Of a stretch of DNA of 64,000 nucleotides, positions 21,254 through 32,016 are shown piece by piece. The notes under the pieces are model-generated. The model saw only the letters and a list, made by a program, of their open reading frames with translations, was not told the origin of the DNA and did no database searches. Made by a program: the position numbers and the translations under genes. Each line of letters begins with the position of its first letter. The stretch's first letter is position 1. This DNA is from Trichosporon coremiiforme (Eukaryota; Basidiomycota; Tremellomycetes; Trichosporonales; Trichosporonaceae), in the NCBI GenBank assembly GCA_039545355.1, contig BCJJ01000003.1:1054001-1118000 (forward strand), written 5' to 3'.

Positions 21254-24200
21254 TTACATGTCAATCAGGTCTGGCGGGCGGCCCACGACCTTGACCTTTC
21301 CGTTCGAGTTGAGGAAGGCATTGTTCGCTGTCGTGAGCACGCCGGCGTCGACGTTGTCGCGCATCTCGTGCGCCGCCATGCCCAGCGTGTCCTGGGGCAG
21401 CCAAACCGTGCGTTGCGGATTCTTCGTGGCGGGGTGGAAGAAGGCTGCCGGATCGAGTCCCGTCGGCGGCGGAGGGTATACCCCGGGTCCGCCGGGGACG
21501 GCGAAGAAGGCCGTGTCCTCCTTGTCGTCTTCGGGGTCAACGCGCGTGCTGGTGCGACCCAGCTCGGCCATCTCGATCGACTCCTTGGCGTTCTCGCGCG
21601 CGATTGCTGGAGGCGACGGAGGAGGCGAGTCGCCCTGCTTTCCCGGCTGCCAGTCTTGCTCCATGCTGTCCCACTTGATGTCCTCCCAGGACTTGGTCGA
21701 GTCGCGCCGAATGGGCGGCTTCGGCCCGGGGAAGTAGTCTCCTTTGCTGGAGGAGGGCCCCTGCGACTCGTTTGAGGCAGACTCGCTCTGCTCGTTAGGC
21801 GGAGTCGGGTTCAGGGGCGTCTGGGACTTGGCGGACACGAACGACTCGGAGTCGCCCTTGACCTTGTTGCTGCTGCCGTGCGGGCGGCGCGTGAGGTGCG
21901 CGAGCGAGAAGGGGACCGAGTCGCGCAGCGGGCCGTACGCGTTCACAAGGAGGAAGTGTACCGCGGCCGTGGCGAAGATGAGCACGACCATGAGCGCACC
22001 CTGCGGCACGGCCGAGGCGTGCTGCTTCTCGTCGCGCGCGAGGAAGAAGAGCGCGCACAGACAGATCTCCTGGATGTACAGGCCGACGAAGACCTGCGAG
22101 ACCGCCTTCGGGAAGAAGAGACCGCCCGTATCCTCGGACGGGCGCTGGAACATGACCCAGATGTACTGGTACTTGTACACCCAGTAGGACACGATGGCGA
22201 AGACGGCGCCGAAGCCGTTGATGACGGGCGAGATGATCATGTACGCGCTCACTGGCTGTCAGCTGGAAAGCAGGTTTCGTATAACTCACTGATCAGACAG
22301 TAGGCCGTGAGACGCGCAAAGTCGGCGCCAAACGTCGGCGTCGGCATGCGGTAGCGGGCGTTGAAGATCTTGCGCGGCGTACCACCACCGAGGATGACTC
22401 GGACATAGTAGAAGAGAAGCGTGATGGGGGACAGCAGGACCCCGACCGCACCCGTAAACTGGGTAAGAATCATGGTGATGAAGAAGGTCGACGCGGACGG
22501 CATGTTCTTCGCGAGCGTGGCGGGAACACTGGCCGGGTTCGCCGCCAACTCGGGCAAACTCTGGATCAGACCCTTCGAGAGCGTCACGGTCACGAAGGTG
22601 TTTACGACCAGGTGGATGAAGAACCGCGTCATGATGTCGAGCTCCACCAAATTCTTATTCGGTGTTCCGGCAAGTGCGGAGAACTGTCGGTAGATGACGG
22701 GAACCAACATGTTGAGAACAGCGAGAAGAACGGGAGGAAGCACACCAGTGATGACACCCTGCAGCAGCTTCTTGCCGAACGAGTCGCCGAGAATCCACGA
22801 CATCCACGTAAACTTGGACGTGAGGGACGGGGCACTCGCCATGATACCGAGGAACGAGGCTGGCGTCAGTGACCGATACTGCTTAACACGTACACAGGGG
22901 AACCCAAGCGATGATGATGCCGAACGTCAGCGCCCAGGAGACGACCGTGCGGAGACGGGCTTCGTAGCTGTTGATACGCATGTTCTGCCACAAGATGTTA
23001 GACGGCGCCTGCTCGATGAAGCGACGGTTCATCTGGTACCTGGTCGTCAGATAACGTCGTCTGATCGCCGCACTCACGGGACCTGGTAGTTCAGACACTG
23101 GTGAGCCATGTGCGCCGCGGTCTGCTGGTTGAACAGGATAAAGGCCGAGTTCAGGGGCGGGTAGTTGTCGCCCTCGATTCCGACGGTCGCAATGTCGCGG
23201 CCGAGCTGGTCGCGCGACTTGTCCAGCTGATCGGTGCAGTCGGCGATCTCCTTGCGAGCCCAGTGAATCACGTCGACCTTCTTTCCAATGCCGAGCCAGC
23301 CGAGCCCGATCGGGGACCAGGACGGCTTCAGGCGCATTGTTGGACGCTGCGAGTGAGGGACGAGCTGGTCCGCCAATGACAGCGCCGAGCCATCCGTCGG
23401 TGGCTTGGTCGCAGGCTGGAGGGGAGCCGGCTCCTTGCCCTTCTTTTCGGCCTTGGCTACCTGCTGGTCGTGCTTATGACGGTACTTCCACGCCTTCTGA
23501 ACGAGCTGAACCTGGGCGTTCTCGAGCTTGTTAGACGCTGCCAGACGCCGGTCGTACAGGCCAGGCATCTCCTTCAGGTTGCTGATGTCAGCCAAAACTT
23601 CAACCTCGCATCATGTGCTCACCGATTCAGCCACACCGTCTTGACACCTCCGGGCAGGAACGAATAAAGCTGTTTCAGCCGCTCCTCGTCCATGTACTCG
23701 AGCGGAATGCCGGTGACGAGCACGGTGCGTGCCTGGGCGGTCTTGGAATGCCTTGGGGATGTGAGGTAGGTTTGCCGAATCACGAGCCACTTCCTCATCT
23801 CAGTCCAAATGAGGTAGATGATCCAGCCGTTGAAGACCCAGGCGAGAATCAAGTGAGCCCAGTACCTGTCCTGCTTGGCGAGTGCAATGTTACCGAACGT
23901 GAACTGATCGAGGCCCTGGCGGCCCTCACGGCTCGAGTTGACAGAGTCGACCGGCAGCAGAATCAACCATGAGACAATCCAGATTGGCACATAGGCCTTG
24001 ATCATGAGCCGAAGGAACCGGACAAAGACGTAGGGGTCAACACCGTTCTTCCGCAGAATCTCATCCGGGTCGGACATGATGATTCGCCACAATGGCATGA
24101 TGAGGTTCTTGCCTAGCGGCACCGCCTGCTGGATATGCGGCGGAATATACGTCCTCGGCTCGTACACGCCCTTGATGAGCGGACGCAGGACAAGCCACGC

Positions 24201-24363
24201 TACGAGCTGCGCACCGGCGATGGCGCCGTTGAACGCGAAGGACGTTAAGAATGACTGGGTGTTGGCCGACAGGGCCTTTTCGCGACCGCCACTGTTGTTA
24301 GGGATTGTCTGGGAGGCTCACTCACTCGTCGAAGCCGGTGCTGTTCGACGCGGTGTCGTTCAT
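21254..24363 (-). CDS. CSC1/OSCA-type calcium-permeable osmosensitive channel (DUF221)
   Basis: Six exons (24363-24326, 24291-23623, 23581-23078, 23039-22894, 22859-22290, 22251-21254) encode 974 residues. The amino end has the family start ALSANTQSFLTSFAFNGAI, the first helix and the conserved YEPRTYIP; residues of the cytosolic RNA-recognition-like region include RTVLVTGIPLEYMDEERLK and a charged linker. After NSAFILFNQQTAAHMAHQC the RSN1_7TM block follows (helices LRTVVSWALTFGIIIAWVPL, LLQGVITGVLPPVLLAVLN, FFITMILTQFTGAVGVLLSP and others), then a hydrophilic tail of about 200 residues. Family members (yeast Csc1/Rsn1/Phm7, plant OSCA) are plasma- or endo-membrane channels gated by membrane tension. 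The donor of intron 4 is GTACGT, which keeps phase. Intron 1 is 34 nt. No signal peptide is expected. Confidence 0.93.
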
Positions 24364-24676
24364 GGTGGGGTGGGCGTCGTCCGGACGCGGCGCCGGTGGT
24401 GAGAGATAGCGATGTCAGGTGAAACAAGCTAAGGCCGGAGGAGAGAGAGATAGGAAACGAAGGTGGAGCGAGCCAAGCGGCTGGCCAGGATAACGAAAGA
24501 GGCCGTGTATCTGTGGAGCGAGCGATTGTACAGAGGGAAGGCAGAGAAAGAAGTTTGGCGGCGCGATGTGTGTGTGTCGTGTGGAGAGGGCGGCGAGGAT
24601 GGGGTTGGTTGTGCGCTTGCGGGCATGGGCTTGCGGTCTTGTGCAGGTATCAGGTACACGGTACATGGCCAGAGGA

Positions 24677-24707
24677 GGCGGCGGCGGCGGCGGCGGCAGC
24701 AGCAGCG
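24677..24707. repeat. GGC/GCA trinucleotide tract
   Basis: About seven GGC units run into three or four AGC units. It is outside any gene I can recognise. Confidence 0.85.
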
Positions 24708-25164
24708 AGTCAGCGCCTGAGCGCAGAAGACGGTGAGCGCGCGATGCTTTCAGCTCAAAGGGAAGGTTATGTGAGGGCGGTAAGGGCAGTGAGGGTTGGG
24801 GCGTGGAGTCAAGGAACGTCAGTGTCTTGGCGGCGCGTGATTAGAGACTGACAGGGTTGAGGATTAGATTTATTTAGCACGGACGCACGCGCCTTACCTT
24901 TTGATCTCTAGTAGAGGCTACCAAGCGTACGCGGTGATCGGACGAAAGCTTATTGTGGCTTCAGCACCTAGCACACGCTCCTCCTCGCGCTCCAATTTGA
25001 CCTGAACCCCTGTCCGGCTCTAACTACAGGGACGATCAAAAAGATCTCAGGGAGAACGAGCCATAGGACGTGTAGCGAATCACTGCTGCTGCCGAGCTGC
25101 CGGGCTGCCGGGCCGCCCACTCACACCGTACAGCGCGTTGTACCAGCTCCTCCCGCCCTCCACC

Positions 25165-25211
25165 TCACTGACTCACTGATTGACTCACTGATTGACTCAC
25201 TGACTCACTGA
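25165..25211. repeat. TGACTCAC-type short tandem repeat
   Basis: A 4-bp to 12-bp pattern (ACTGACTC and ACTGATTGACTC) repeats over 47 bp. It contains repeated TGACTCA, which is also the AP-1/Gcn4 core. It lies about 180-220 bp before the lipase start, so it could act as a cluster of bZIP sites; this is inference. Confidence 0.8.
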
Positions 25212-25388
25212 CACGCCTAATGACGCAATTACCATCGCACGCTAACTTTTGCCACCGCGTGCCAATCGGCCTCCACCGCACACCCCAGCGCCAGCGCCAG
25301 CGACCTCGGGCGCGTCTGCGAGCGACACTGACACTGCCTTGCCTTCCCCGGTACACAATCGTCCTTCCTCGCTATTGTCAACCAGACA

Positions 25389-27413
25389 ATGGCGACAGAC
25401 GTCCATCTCTGTCTCCTCCTCCATGGTCTCTATGGCTCTTCGTCCAACCTCTGGTGCCTCGAGGAGGAGGTCAAGAGGGCTCACAACTCGGCCGCTTCAC
25501 ACCTCGAGCTCGCCGTCCTGAACGCTACCTCCTACTCTGGCCCCAAGACATGGGACGGCGTCGACGTCATTGCCCACGGCGTGGCCCAGGAGGTGAGTCG
25601 CACCTTCCTTCGACACTAATCGCAGCTCGACGCGGAGATCAGCCGGCTTGAAAGCGACGGAAAGCGGGTCGTCTACCTCAGTGTGGTGAGTACCTGTAGC
25701 TGGGGCGAACTCCTTTGCAGCTAACGCCAGACTGGCTACTCGCTCGGCGGTCTCATCGCTCGCACACTCGTTGGCCAGCTGTACGCCCGCCCGGGTTTCT
25801 TCGCTCGCCACCGTCCCGCCTACTTCTCGACGATCGCGACCCCGAACCTCGGCGTACTCCGGTACGGCTCCTGGCGGAGTGCGTGGATGCACGCCGTCGG
25901 GCAGCACATGTTCTCGCGCACCGGACAGCAGCTCTTCTGCCTCGACTCGGACCACGGCGACCCCTTCCTCGTCGTGTTGGCTGATCCCTGTGAGTAGGTC
26001 TTACTGCTGATCACAACTGTGCGCCCCCGCAGCAAGCGGAGCGGCGCGCCGATCACTGCAGCCTTGTGCCGTGGCTGTGTCCTGTCGTGTGTGCGTCGCC
26101 ACCTGTGCCATGCGTCGAGTGTCATGCACACAGCATTCCGCGATGATATCATCGAGATGTTTCAAGGCTAACTCTAGCACGCATATACTACAGGGCGTTG
26201 GCGCAGTTTGCCCGTGTGCTCTTCATCGCGAACGGAGTCGGCGACTTGACTGTGCCGTATTGCACAGCAGCTGCTGAGCGGCACGACCCGTTCGTCGACT
26301 ACGAGGCGGGGCGTCTGGGGCTTGTCGTGCACGACCACATCGTCCAGAGCGTGTTCTCGCCGCAGGAGGAGGACGAGGTGGACGCGGTTGTCGGAGAGGC
26401 CCTGGTGCCGGCGGCTCCGGCGCGGCCATGGCTGCCACCAGTGTTCTACCTGCCGTACCGGCCGGTTCGATATGTGAGTGCAAGCAGCGAGCATAGCGAG
26501 CTGCGGATACTCATTGAACTTCATCTCTCATCGCCTTGCAGCTGGGTCGTTGCTGTTGCCGAGCTAACGACAGATCCTCTTCCCCCTCATCCCCGTCCTT
26601 GTCCCCGTCGCGCTCACGTTTGCCGCTCTCGCAATGGTCTTCCACTCGTACCACTCCTCCCGCCGCATCCGCGCCCTGGTCGTGCACCACGACCATCATC
26701 ACCGGATATTCGGTTTGGAATCTTCAGATTACGACGTCTCGGGAGATACGCCGGGAATCACGCGCCCTGGCTCTCCGTCGCTGGTTGGGCGCACGCTCCG
26801 CGGCTCGGTCATGAAGGAGCTGTACAAGATGAGTACTGCCAGCGACGACAGGGAAACGAGAGAAGGCACGGTCGAGTCATGCGGGGGATGCGAGGACGCA
26901 GAGGGGGCTGGCGACACGGAAGGAGGTGAGGGAGGGCCGATCCTGGCAGAGACGGGTGGTGATGACCAGGGTCAACCAGATGGTCCAGCACTTGTGCCTC
27001 CGTCCCAGCCGATCCTAACCGGCCAGCAAGAGGCGATGGTCGCGTCTTTGTCTGCGCTGCCTCAGCTCGAGAGGGTCGTCGCCTGGTTCCCGGGCGTCTT
27101 CAATGCGCACGCCGTCGTCGTGGCACGCAATGCGCGCATTCCCAGATGGTCCTGGCAGGGCATCGGCCGTTTCGTGGTCGCAGAGTGGGCGCGGAAATGC
27201 GTCACGGCGGTACAAGCTGCGGCAGGGTATCCAGAACCCGACTTCAGCACTCCAGCCCCCGACTTCTCCAGGGAACCAAGCGAGGCGATGGACGTGGATA
27301 TGAGCGAGGAGTGCAGTCGGAGAGGGAGCCGGGAGCCGACGGCCATCGAGATCAGCGTGGCTGAGATGTGCCCGTCTCCGAGCGAGAGTGAACGGAGTCA
27401 CTCGATAGCCTAG
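25389..27413 (+). CDS. DUF676 serine lipase/esterase, Rog1-like
   Basis: Five exons (25389-25592, 25626-25685, 25731-25989, 26178-26473, 26574-27413) encode 552 residues. The alpha/beta-hydrolase start is HLCLLLHGLYGSSSNLW; the nucleophile is Ser92 in GYSLGG (GxSxG). Further family landmarks are ATPNLGVL, GDPFLVVLADP and LFIANGVGDLTVPYCTAA with a candidate catalytic Asp; HDHIVQS may hold the His. A hydrophobic helix (about 274-296, ILFPLIPVLVPVALTFAALA) follows, then a low-complexity tail. Yeast Rog1-type enzymes are monoacylglycerol lipases at lipid droplets or ER. Intron 3 (25990-26177, 188 nt, TAG acceptor) is unusually long and was chosen because it yields ADPSRIYYRAL, matching family spacing; a smaller internal exon cannot be excluded. 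Only 35 bp separate its stop from that of the convergent CYB2 copy. Confidence 0.85.
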
Positions 27414-27448
27414 ACAAAAGAGCGTTTGAACTCCACATCATGCATTAT

Positions 27449-29318
27449 CTACTTGGTATCATGCGGATCATACCACTTGGGCCTGTTGTCGCCAACCCAA
27501 GGTCCGCGGGGACCAACGAGGCTCGGCGAGAGCTGGTCGATCGTCGCCGCGCCACAGTTACGCATCGTGTTGGTGATCTCCTCTTCCAGGACTGGACGTC
27601 AGCTGACGCTTTCCTTCTGCTCTCCTCTCTCCTGCCTACCTGTCCCTCTCGAAGCAAACTCACTTTCACAGACCCTCTCAGCCCCAGCCTGTCCATGCGT
27701 CCCGTTCGCGTAGAGGAACGGCCGCCCAAGTCCGACCGCTTTCGCGCCCAACGCCAGAGCTTTCACGACGTCGGCACCGCTCCTAACCCCCCCGTCAATC
27801 ATGACGTCGACCTTGTCGAATGTCTCGGGTGCGTACCACCTCAGTTCAGTCAGTACGTCAATTGGCGCAGGCGCATAGTCGGCGCTGCGGCCGCCGTGGT
27901 TGGAGATGATTACGCCGCTCACGGCGGGATGTTGGGAGGCCTGGATCAGGTCGGGGACGGACTGGAGGCCCTTCACGATAATGGGAAGCTTCGTGTGTTG
28001 CTGTCATTAGCTTCTCTCCCCCGCCATTGCGCCATTGTGGACAAGATAGAGGAAGAGAGGAAGAGGTGGAAGGAAGACTCACTCGGATAAAATCAATGTC
28101 GTCCCATACAAGGTGGGTGTCCTGATATCCACTGATGGCAGCGGCGACGCCAGCCCCCTGCTCTCCCTTCGCACTTCCCTCATTACTAGGCGGCGGCTCG
28201 AGGGCCGTCTTGGCCCGCCGGTCCAGCGTCCGCTTGGACTGCCACGCAACGTCAACGGTGAAGATGACAGCCGCGACGCCCTCCTCCTCCACCTTCCTGA
28301 GGAGCTCCACACTCTTGGCTCTATCCTTATTCAAGTATATCTGGAACCAGACCTTCTGGCCCTCCTCGCGTGCCTCCAGGATTTCGTCGAGGGGACACGA
28401 CGCATTGATGGATATAGCCTGCACGATGCCATGGGACGCGGCGGCGCGGGTCAGGTTCAACTCGCCCAGTGGATGGCCTAGCCGCGCCATGGCTGCCGGA
28501 CAGATGAAAACCGGCATGTCCATGGGCGTCCCGCACACTGTCGTCTTCAAGTTGCCCTCATCGATTTTGCGCAGCACGCGCGGGCGGAAGAAGTATCGAT
28601 TCCAGCTGGCTATGTTCTCGGTGTATGTTGATTCGGAATCGGCCGCTGAGGCGTAGTACGCCCATGCCGCCCGAGGAAGAAGCTTCTCAGCCCACTCCTC
28701 GAAATCACTGAGTAGCAAGAAGGACTCAGCGGGAGGCAACAGAGCCCTCTGCGCGGCGACACGTCTCTCATCGGCCTCTTCCTCCGGAGTCAGCGTTGAG
28801 GCGGGCACGGTGCTCAGGTCGACTGGACCGAGGTAGCATTTCGGGGGAAGGGTCTTGAGTATTCCTGGGTGATGGATCGGCGCAAAGACGCGCGTCGCGT
28901 CTGTCCCGGCCACTGCTAGGATGGAACTAACTCCACCGGGATGAGAAGGCAGAAAGGACGTCACGTCGTACACCTCCCCGTTCAGGATGACCCAGCACGA
29001 GTCTCTTGATTTATGCTTCTGCACTTCGTCGTAGGGGATTCCCTTTGGAGTGGACTTTGCGGAATCGAGCTGGAGACGAGGGGAAACGAGGTATGCTCCT
29101 AAGGCCTGGAGTTAGTAGGGGGCTGGTGAAGGAGGACGTACCACGCCACCGGCGCCGAGAGCTAGTCCAGCCCATGGGATCGAGCGGCGAGAGACAGTCG
29201 AGGCTGTGCGCCGGAGTGAGGGGCGAGCGCTCCGGAGTGCGCTTCGTATTGAGGGCCGAAACATTGCTCGGGAGGGTGGGTAGGTGAGTGAGGATGCAGT
29301 ACGCAGAAAGCTAGACAT
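27449..29318 (-). CDS. CYB2: Flavocytochrome b2 (L-lactate:cytochrome c reductase), copy 1
   Basis: Four exons (29318-29142, 29105-28083, 28000-27664, 27591-27449) encode 559 residues. A basic Ser/Arg-rich presequence with a hydrophobic stretch fits intermembrane-space delivery; a second ATG at about 29264 is an alternative start. The cytochrome b5 domain shows SHPGG and a second heme His in the PIHHPGI region. The FMN domain keeps the known catalytic residues: Tyr in AWAYYASAADSE, QIYLNKDR, TVD in FTVDVAWQSKR, Lys in PIIVKGLQS and His/Arg in SNHGGR. Family chemistry is oxidation of L-lactate to pyruvate with electrons passed through heme to cytochrome c. Sequence around SNHGGRSADYAP differs from the commoner QLD wording, so another 2-hydroxy acid is possible. 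It is head to head with copy 2 and ends 35 bp from the lipase stop. Confidence 0.92.
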
Positions 29319-29729
29319 GCGCCGGGCTTGTTGAGTGGGGAGGTGAGCAGCCGGCCCCCCGGGCCGGACATCCGGGGCGCGGGGCCACGGCCAAATCCGT
29401 GCCCACCAGAGATGAACGCCGAGACGTCAGCCACCGGACCGCAATGCATGCGCTCTGCGCTCTCCCCTACAGACGCGCCTGTAGCTGCACGGCGCATCGG
29501 TACAACGGTACAACGCGGTATAAAGGGGGTTTGGGCGATGGGCGAGTGGCGAGTGAGAGTGTCCGTATTGCGCTGCAGTGCAGCGGCCCGACATCCCGGC
29601 CATGCCGGCACGATGCGGTATCCAGCGGTTCGTCCGGTTCGGCACAGAGCTATGCCGACTGCCGAACCCCCACCACAACACACACGATATTACATCGTGT
29701 GCTCGGTCGTCGGCTCCTCACCATCCGTC
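29319..29729. promoter_or_regulatory. Shared 411-bp promoter of the CYB2 pair
   Basis: Very GC-rich. It contains inverted CGG triplets suited to Zn2Cys6 dimers: CGG-N4-CCG at 29365-29374 and CGG-N5-CCG at 29597-29607. A direct repeat CGGTACAA occurs twice in 29498-29513, directly before a TATAAA at 29519-29524. The TATA is 206 bp before the copy-2 ATG. Confidence 0.6.
29519..29524 (+). promoter_or_regulatory. TATA box candidate of CYB2 copy 2
   Basis: TATAAA follows the CGGTACAA direct repeats; the distance to the ATG leaves room for a leader of about 170 nt. Confidence 0.4.
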
Positions 29730-31527
29730 ATGTTCAGAACCACGGCGCGCACACTTCGGCAGTCATCACGGCTACCCCGTCAAGCTCCTCGGCGCTTCAC
29801 GTCGACGCAGCCTCCGCCGAGCTCCGGCTCGGGTTACGCTTCATCATCGTCCACATCCGGCCCCTCCAAAGCAAGCGAGAAAGGCAAGCGCGCCGCGCTC
29901 CTCTTCTCCGCCGCAGCCGTACGTCCCCACTCTCTGTCCCGCTGACCCCCAGCTCCTAGTCGGCGGCGGCATTTATCTCGCTTCCCGGCCTCTGGCTGGC
30001 CCCACGCAGCCCCTCGACCCGACGTCCTCCAAGGACGGGAAGAAGCTCATCCCGCTCTCCGAAGTAGAGAAACACAATCAACCAGGCGACCTCTGGATCG
30101 TCATCAATGGGCGCGTGCTGGACTTGAGCAACTATGCGGGCCAGCATCCGGGCGGAACAGCGATTCTGCAAACGTGGGCGGGCAAGGACGCGAGTGCCTT
30201 GTTCAACGCGATCCACTCCCCGGGTATAGTCGAGGAACGCCTACTCTCGCAACAGCCCTCCGCGTATATTGGGGACATTGACCCGAGCACTCTCCCGATG
30301 CCGTCGCACTCTGGCTCGTCTGCCTCTGCTGGCTCTGCCGCTGCCGGAGGAAGCGGACCCGCGAGCGCCCATGAGATAACTCTTGACGAGATCATCGGCC
30401 TGCCGGACTTAGACGCAGCAGCCGAGCAGCGCATGTCGCCCAAGGGCTGGGCGTACATCTCCGCCGGAGCGACCGACATGTCCTCCCTCGTGGCGAACCG
30501 CCAGGCCTTCAACGAGATCTGGTTCCGCCCCCGCGTCCTAGTCGACGTGAAGGACGTGGACATGAGCACTTCCTTCCTCGGCTCGCCCTCAGCTGTGCCC
30601 TTCTTCATCGCGCCGACGGGCATGTCCAAGCTCGCTGGGCCGGAGGGCGAGCCCGGCCTCGCGGCAGTCGCGGGCAAGGAGGGGCTAGTGCAGTTCATCA
30701 GCACGAACAGCTCGGCGCCGCTCGACAAGATTCTCGACGGCCGCAGTGCCGATGACCAAGTACAGTTCTTCCAGCTCTACGTTGACAAGAACCGCGAGAA
30801 TTCCGAGCGCCTCCTGAGGGTGTGCAACGAGCATCCCGGCGTCCGGGCCGTGTTCGTGACCGTCGACTGTCCCGCCCCCGGCAAGCGGGAGGCGGACGAG
30901 CGCGTGCGCACGAGCGCCGTGTTGGAGAGCGGAACGTCTGGCGGCGTCGTGCAGGCCGATAAGCGCGGGGGCGGCGTCGGCCGCACAACGGGGCAGTACA
31001 TCGATCCAACCCTCAGCTGGGACGACATCAGGTGGATCCGGTCTCAGACTCCTTTGCCGCTGGGCGTGAAAGGCGTGCAGAGCGTAGAGGACGCGATCCG
31101 GTGCGCGGACGCAGGCATCGATGCAATCTACCTCTCCAACCACGGCGGGCGGGCCCTGGACGGCTCGCCGCCAGCGATCTACACCCTGCTCGAACTGCGC
31201 AAGCTCCGCCCAGACGTATTCGACAAGTGTGAAGTATACCTAGACGGCGGAGTTAGGCGGGGCACAGACGTAGTGAAGGCCTTATGTCTTGGAGCCCGAG
31301 GTGTGGGACTGGGACGGCCGTTCCTGTACGCGCTCAGTTTTGGACAGGACGGAGTCCACCACGCCGTCGACATACTGAAGGACGAGGTCGAGACGACCAT
31401 GAGGCTGCTCGGGGTCAACAAGCTGAGCGAGCTGGGGCCGCATCTCCTCAACACGAGGGCGTTGGAGGGCAAGGTTGCTACCGCGTTGGCGTATGGACCT
31501 AATGAGGACACGTCAAAGTCCAAGTAA
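29730..31527 (+). CDS. CYB2: Flavocytochrome b2 (L-lactate:cytochrome c reductase), copy 2
   Basis: Two exons (29730-29918, 29953-31527) separated by a 34-nt intron encode 587 residues. The presequence starts MFRTTARTLRQSSRLPRQAP and is followed by a Ser-rich linker and a hydrophobic stretch (LLVGGGIYLASRP), as in bipartite intermembrane-space signals. The b5 domain has QHPGG and NAIHSPGI heme ligands. FMN-domain residues are intact: Tyr in GWAYISAGATD, QLYVDKNR, VTVDCPAPGKREADER, VKGVQS and LSNHGGRALDG. A Gly/Ser/Ala linker of about 25 residues (SGSSASAGSAAAGGSGP) joins the heme and flavin domains. The role is lactate oxidation feeding cytochrome c. It differs from copy 1 in intron number and linker, so the pair is an old duplication. 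Convergent with KGD2. Confidence 0.93.
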
Positions 31528-32016
31528 CATACAAGTCGTGCATGCATGAAGTCTGATGTCTGTCGCCCTTATGTGTGACAGCGGCATTCTGTATCAAGTG
31601 TGATGGACGGACGCCAAGCCTCATGCCGCCCACGCCGCCGACGCCCGCGGCGACGCCCCGACCGGCGGTAACCTGACCTGACCTTTATCAGCCCCCGTCA
31701 TTGGTCGAGACCAACGAGGCGCACTCGCACTCTGCGCCTCCCGCACCTCCTGTCCACAATCTCAACCATAAATTTGCTAGACGCCGACGTTGACAGTGAC
31801 CCACGGCGTAAGCTTGAATAGTGACTATGTTTATGCAGCCGCATATCTTTTGTATGGGGCAGCTACGTTCAGTCACAGACAGCTGCTCCGCTCGCTTCGC
31901 TCCTGCACTGCTCGGTGCTCAAGGCTCGCTCCGCCGCTTGCGAGCGAAAGCTTTCGCTCGCATTGCGGCCGCGCTCAATCTAGATTATGCATCCACCACC
32001 TAAACCTACAATACAT
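31528..32016. other. 3' region between CYB2 copy 2 and KGD2
   Basis: A 489-bp convergent gap with no gene. It holds the 24-bp perfect palindrome at 31939-31962 and is less GC-rich than the flanking genes. Confidence 0.5.
31939..31962. repeat. Perfect 24-bp palindrome
   Basis: The arm TGCGAGCGAAAG is followed immediately by CTTTCGCTCGCA, with no spacer. Further GCTCGCT/GCTCCGC copies lie just to the left (31885-31935). It sits 55 bp downstream of the KGD2 stop, so it could form a hairpin in either transcript. Confidence 0.9.

Larger units (their letters stand above)
24364..25388. promoter_or_regulatory. Divergent promoter, channel and lipase genes
   Basis: 1025 bp without a gene. It contains a GGC/GCA trinucleotide tract (24677-24707) and a TGACTCACTGATT-type minisatellite (25165-25211). 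The part near 24414-24680 is purine-rich on plus, consistent with a pyrimidine-rich leader for the channel mRNA. Confidence 0.5.

Noticed and set aside
25990..26177. Internal exon within the long lipase intron (from the CAG at about 26033)
   Set aside because: Its translation is Cys/Arg/Ser-rich and shifts the downstream frame; skipping it restores family spacing.
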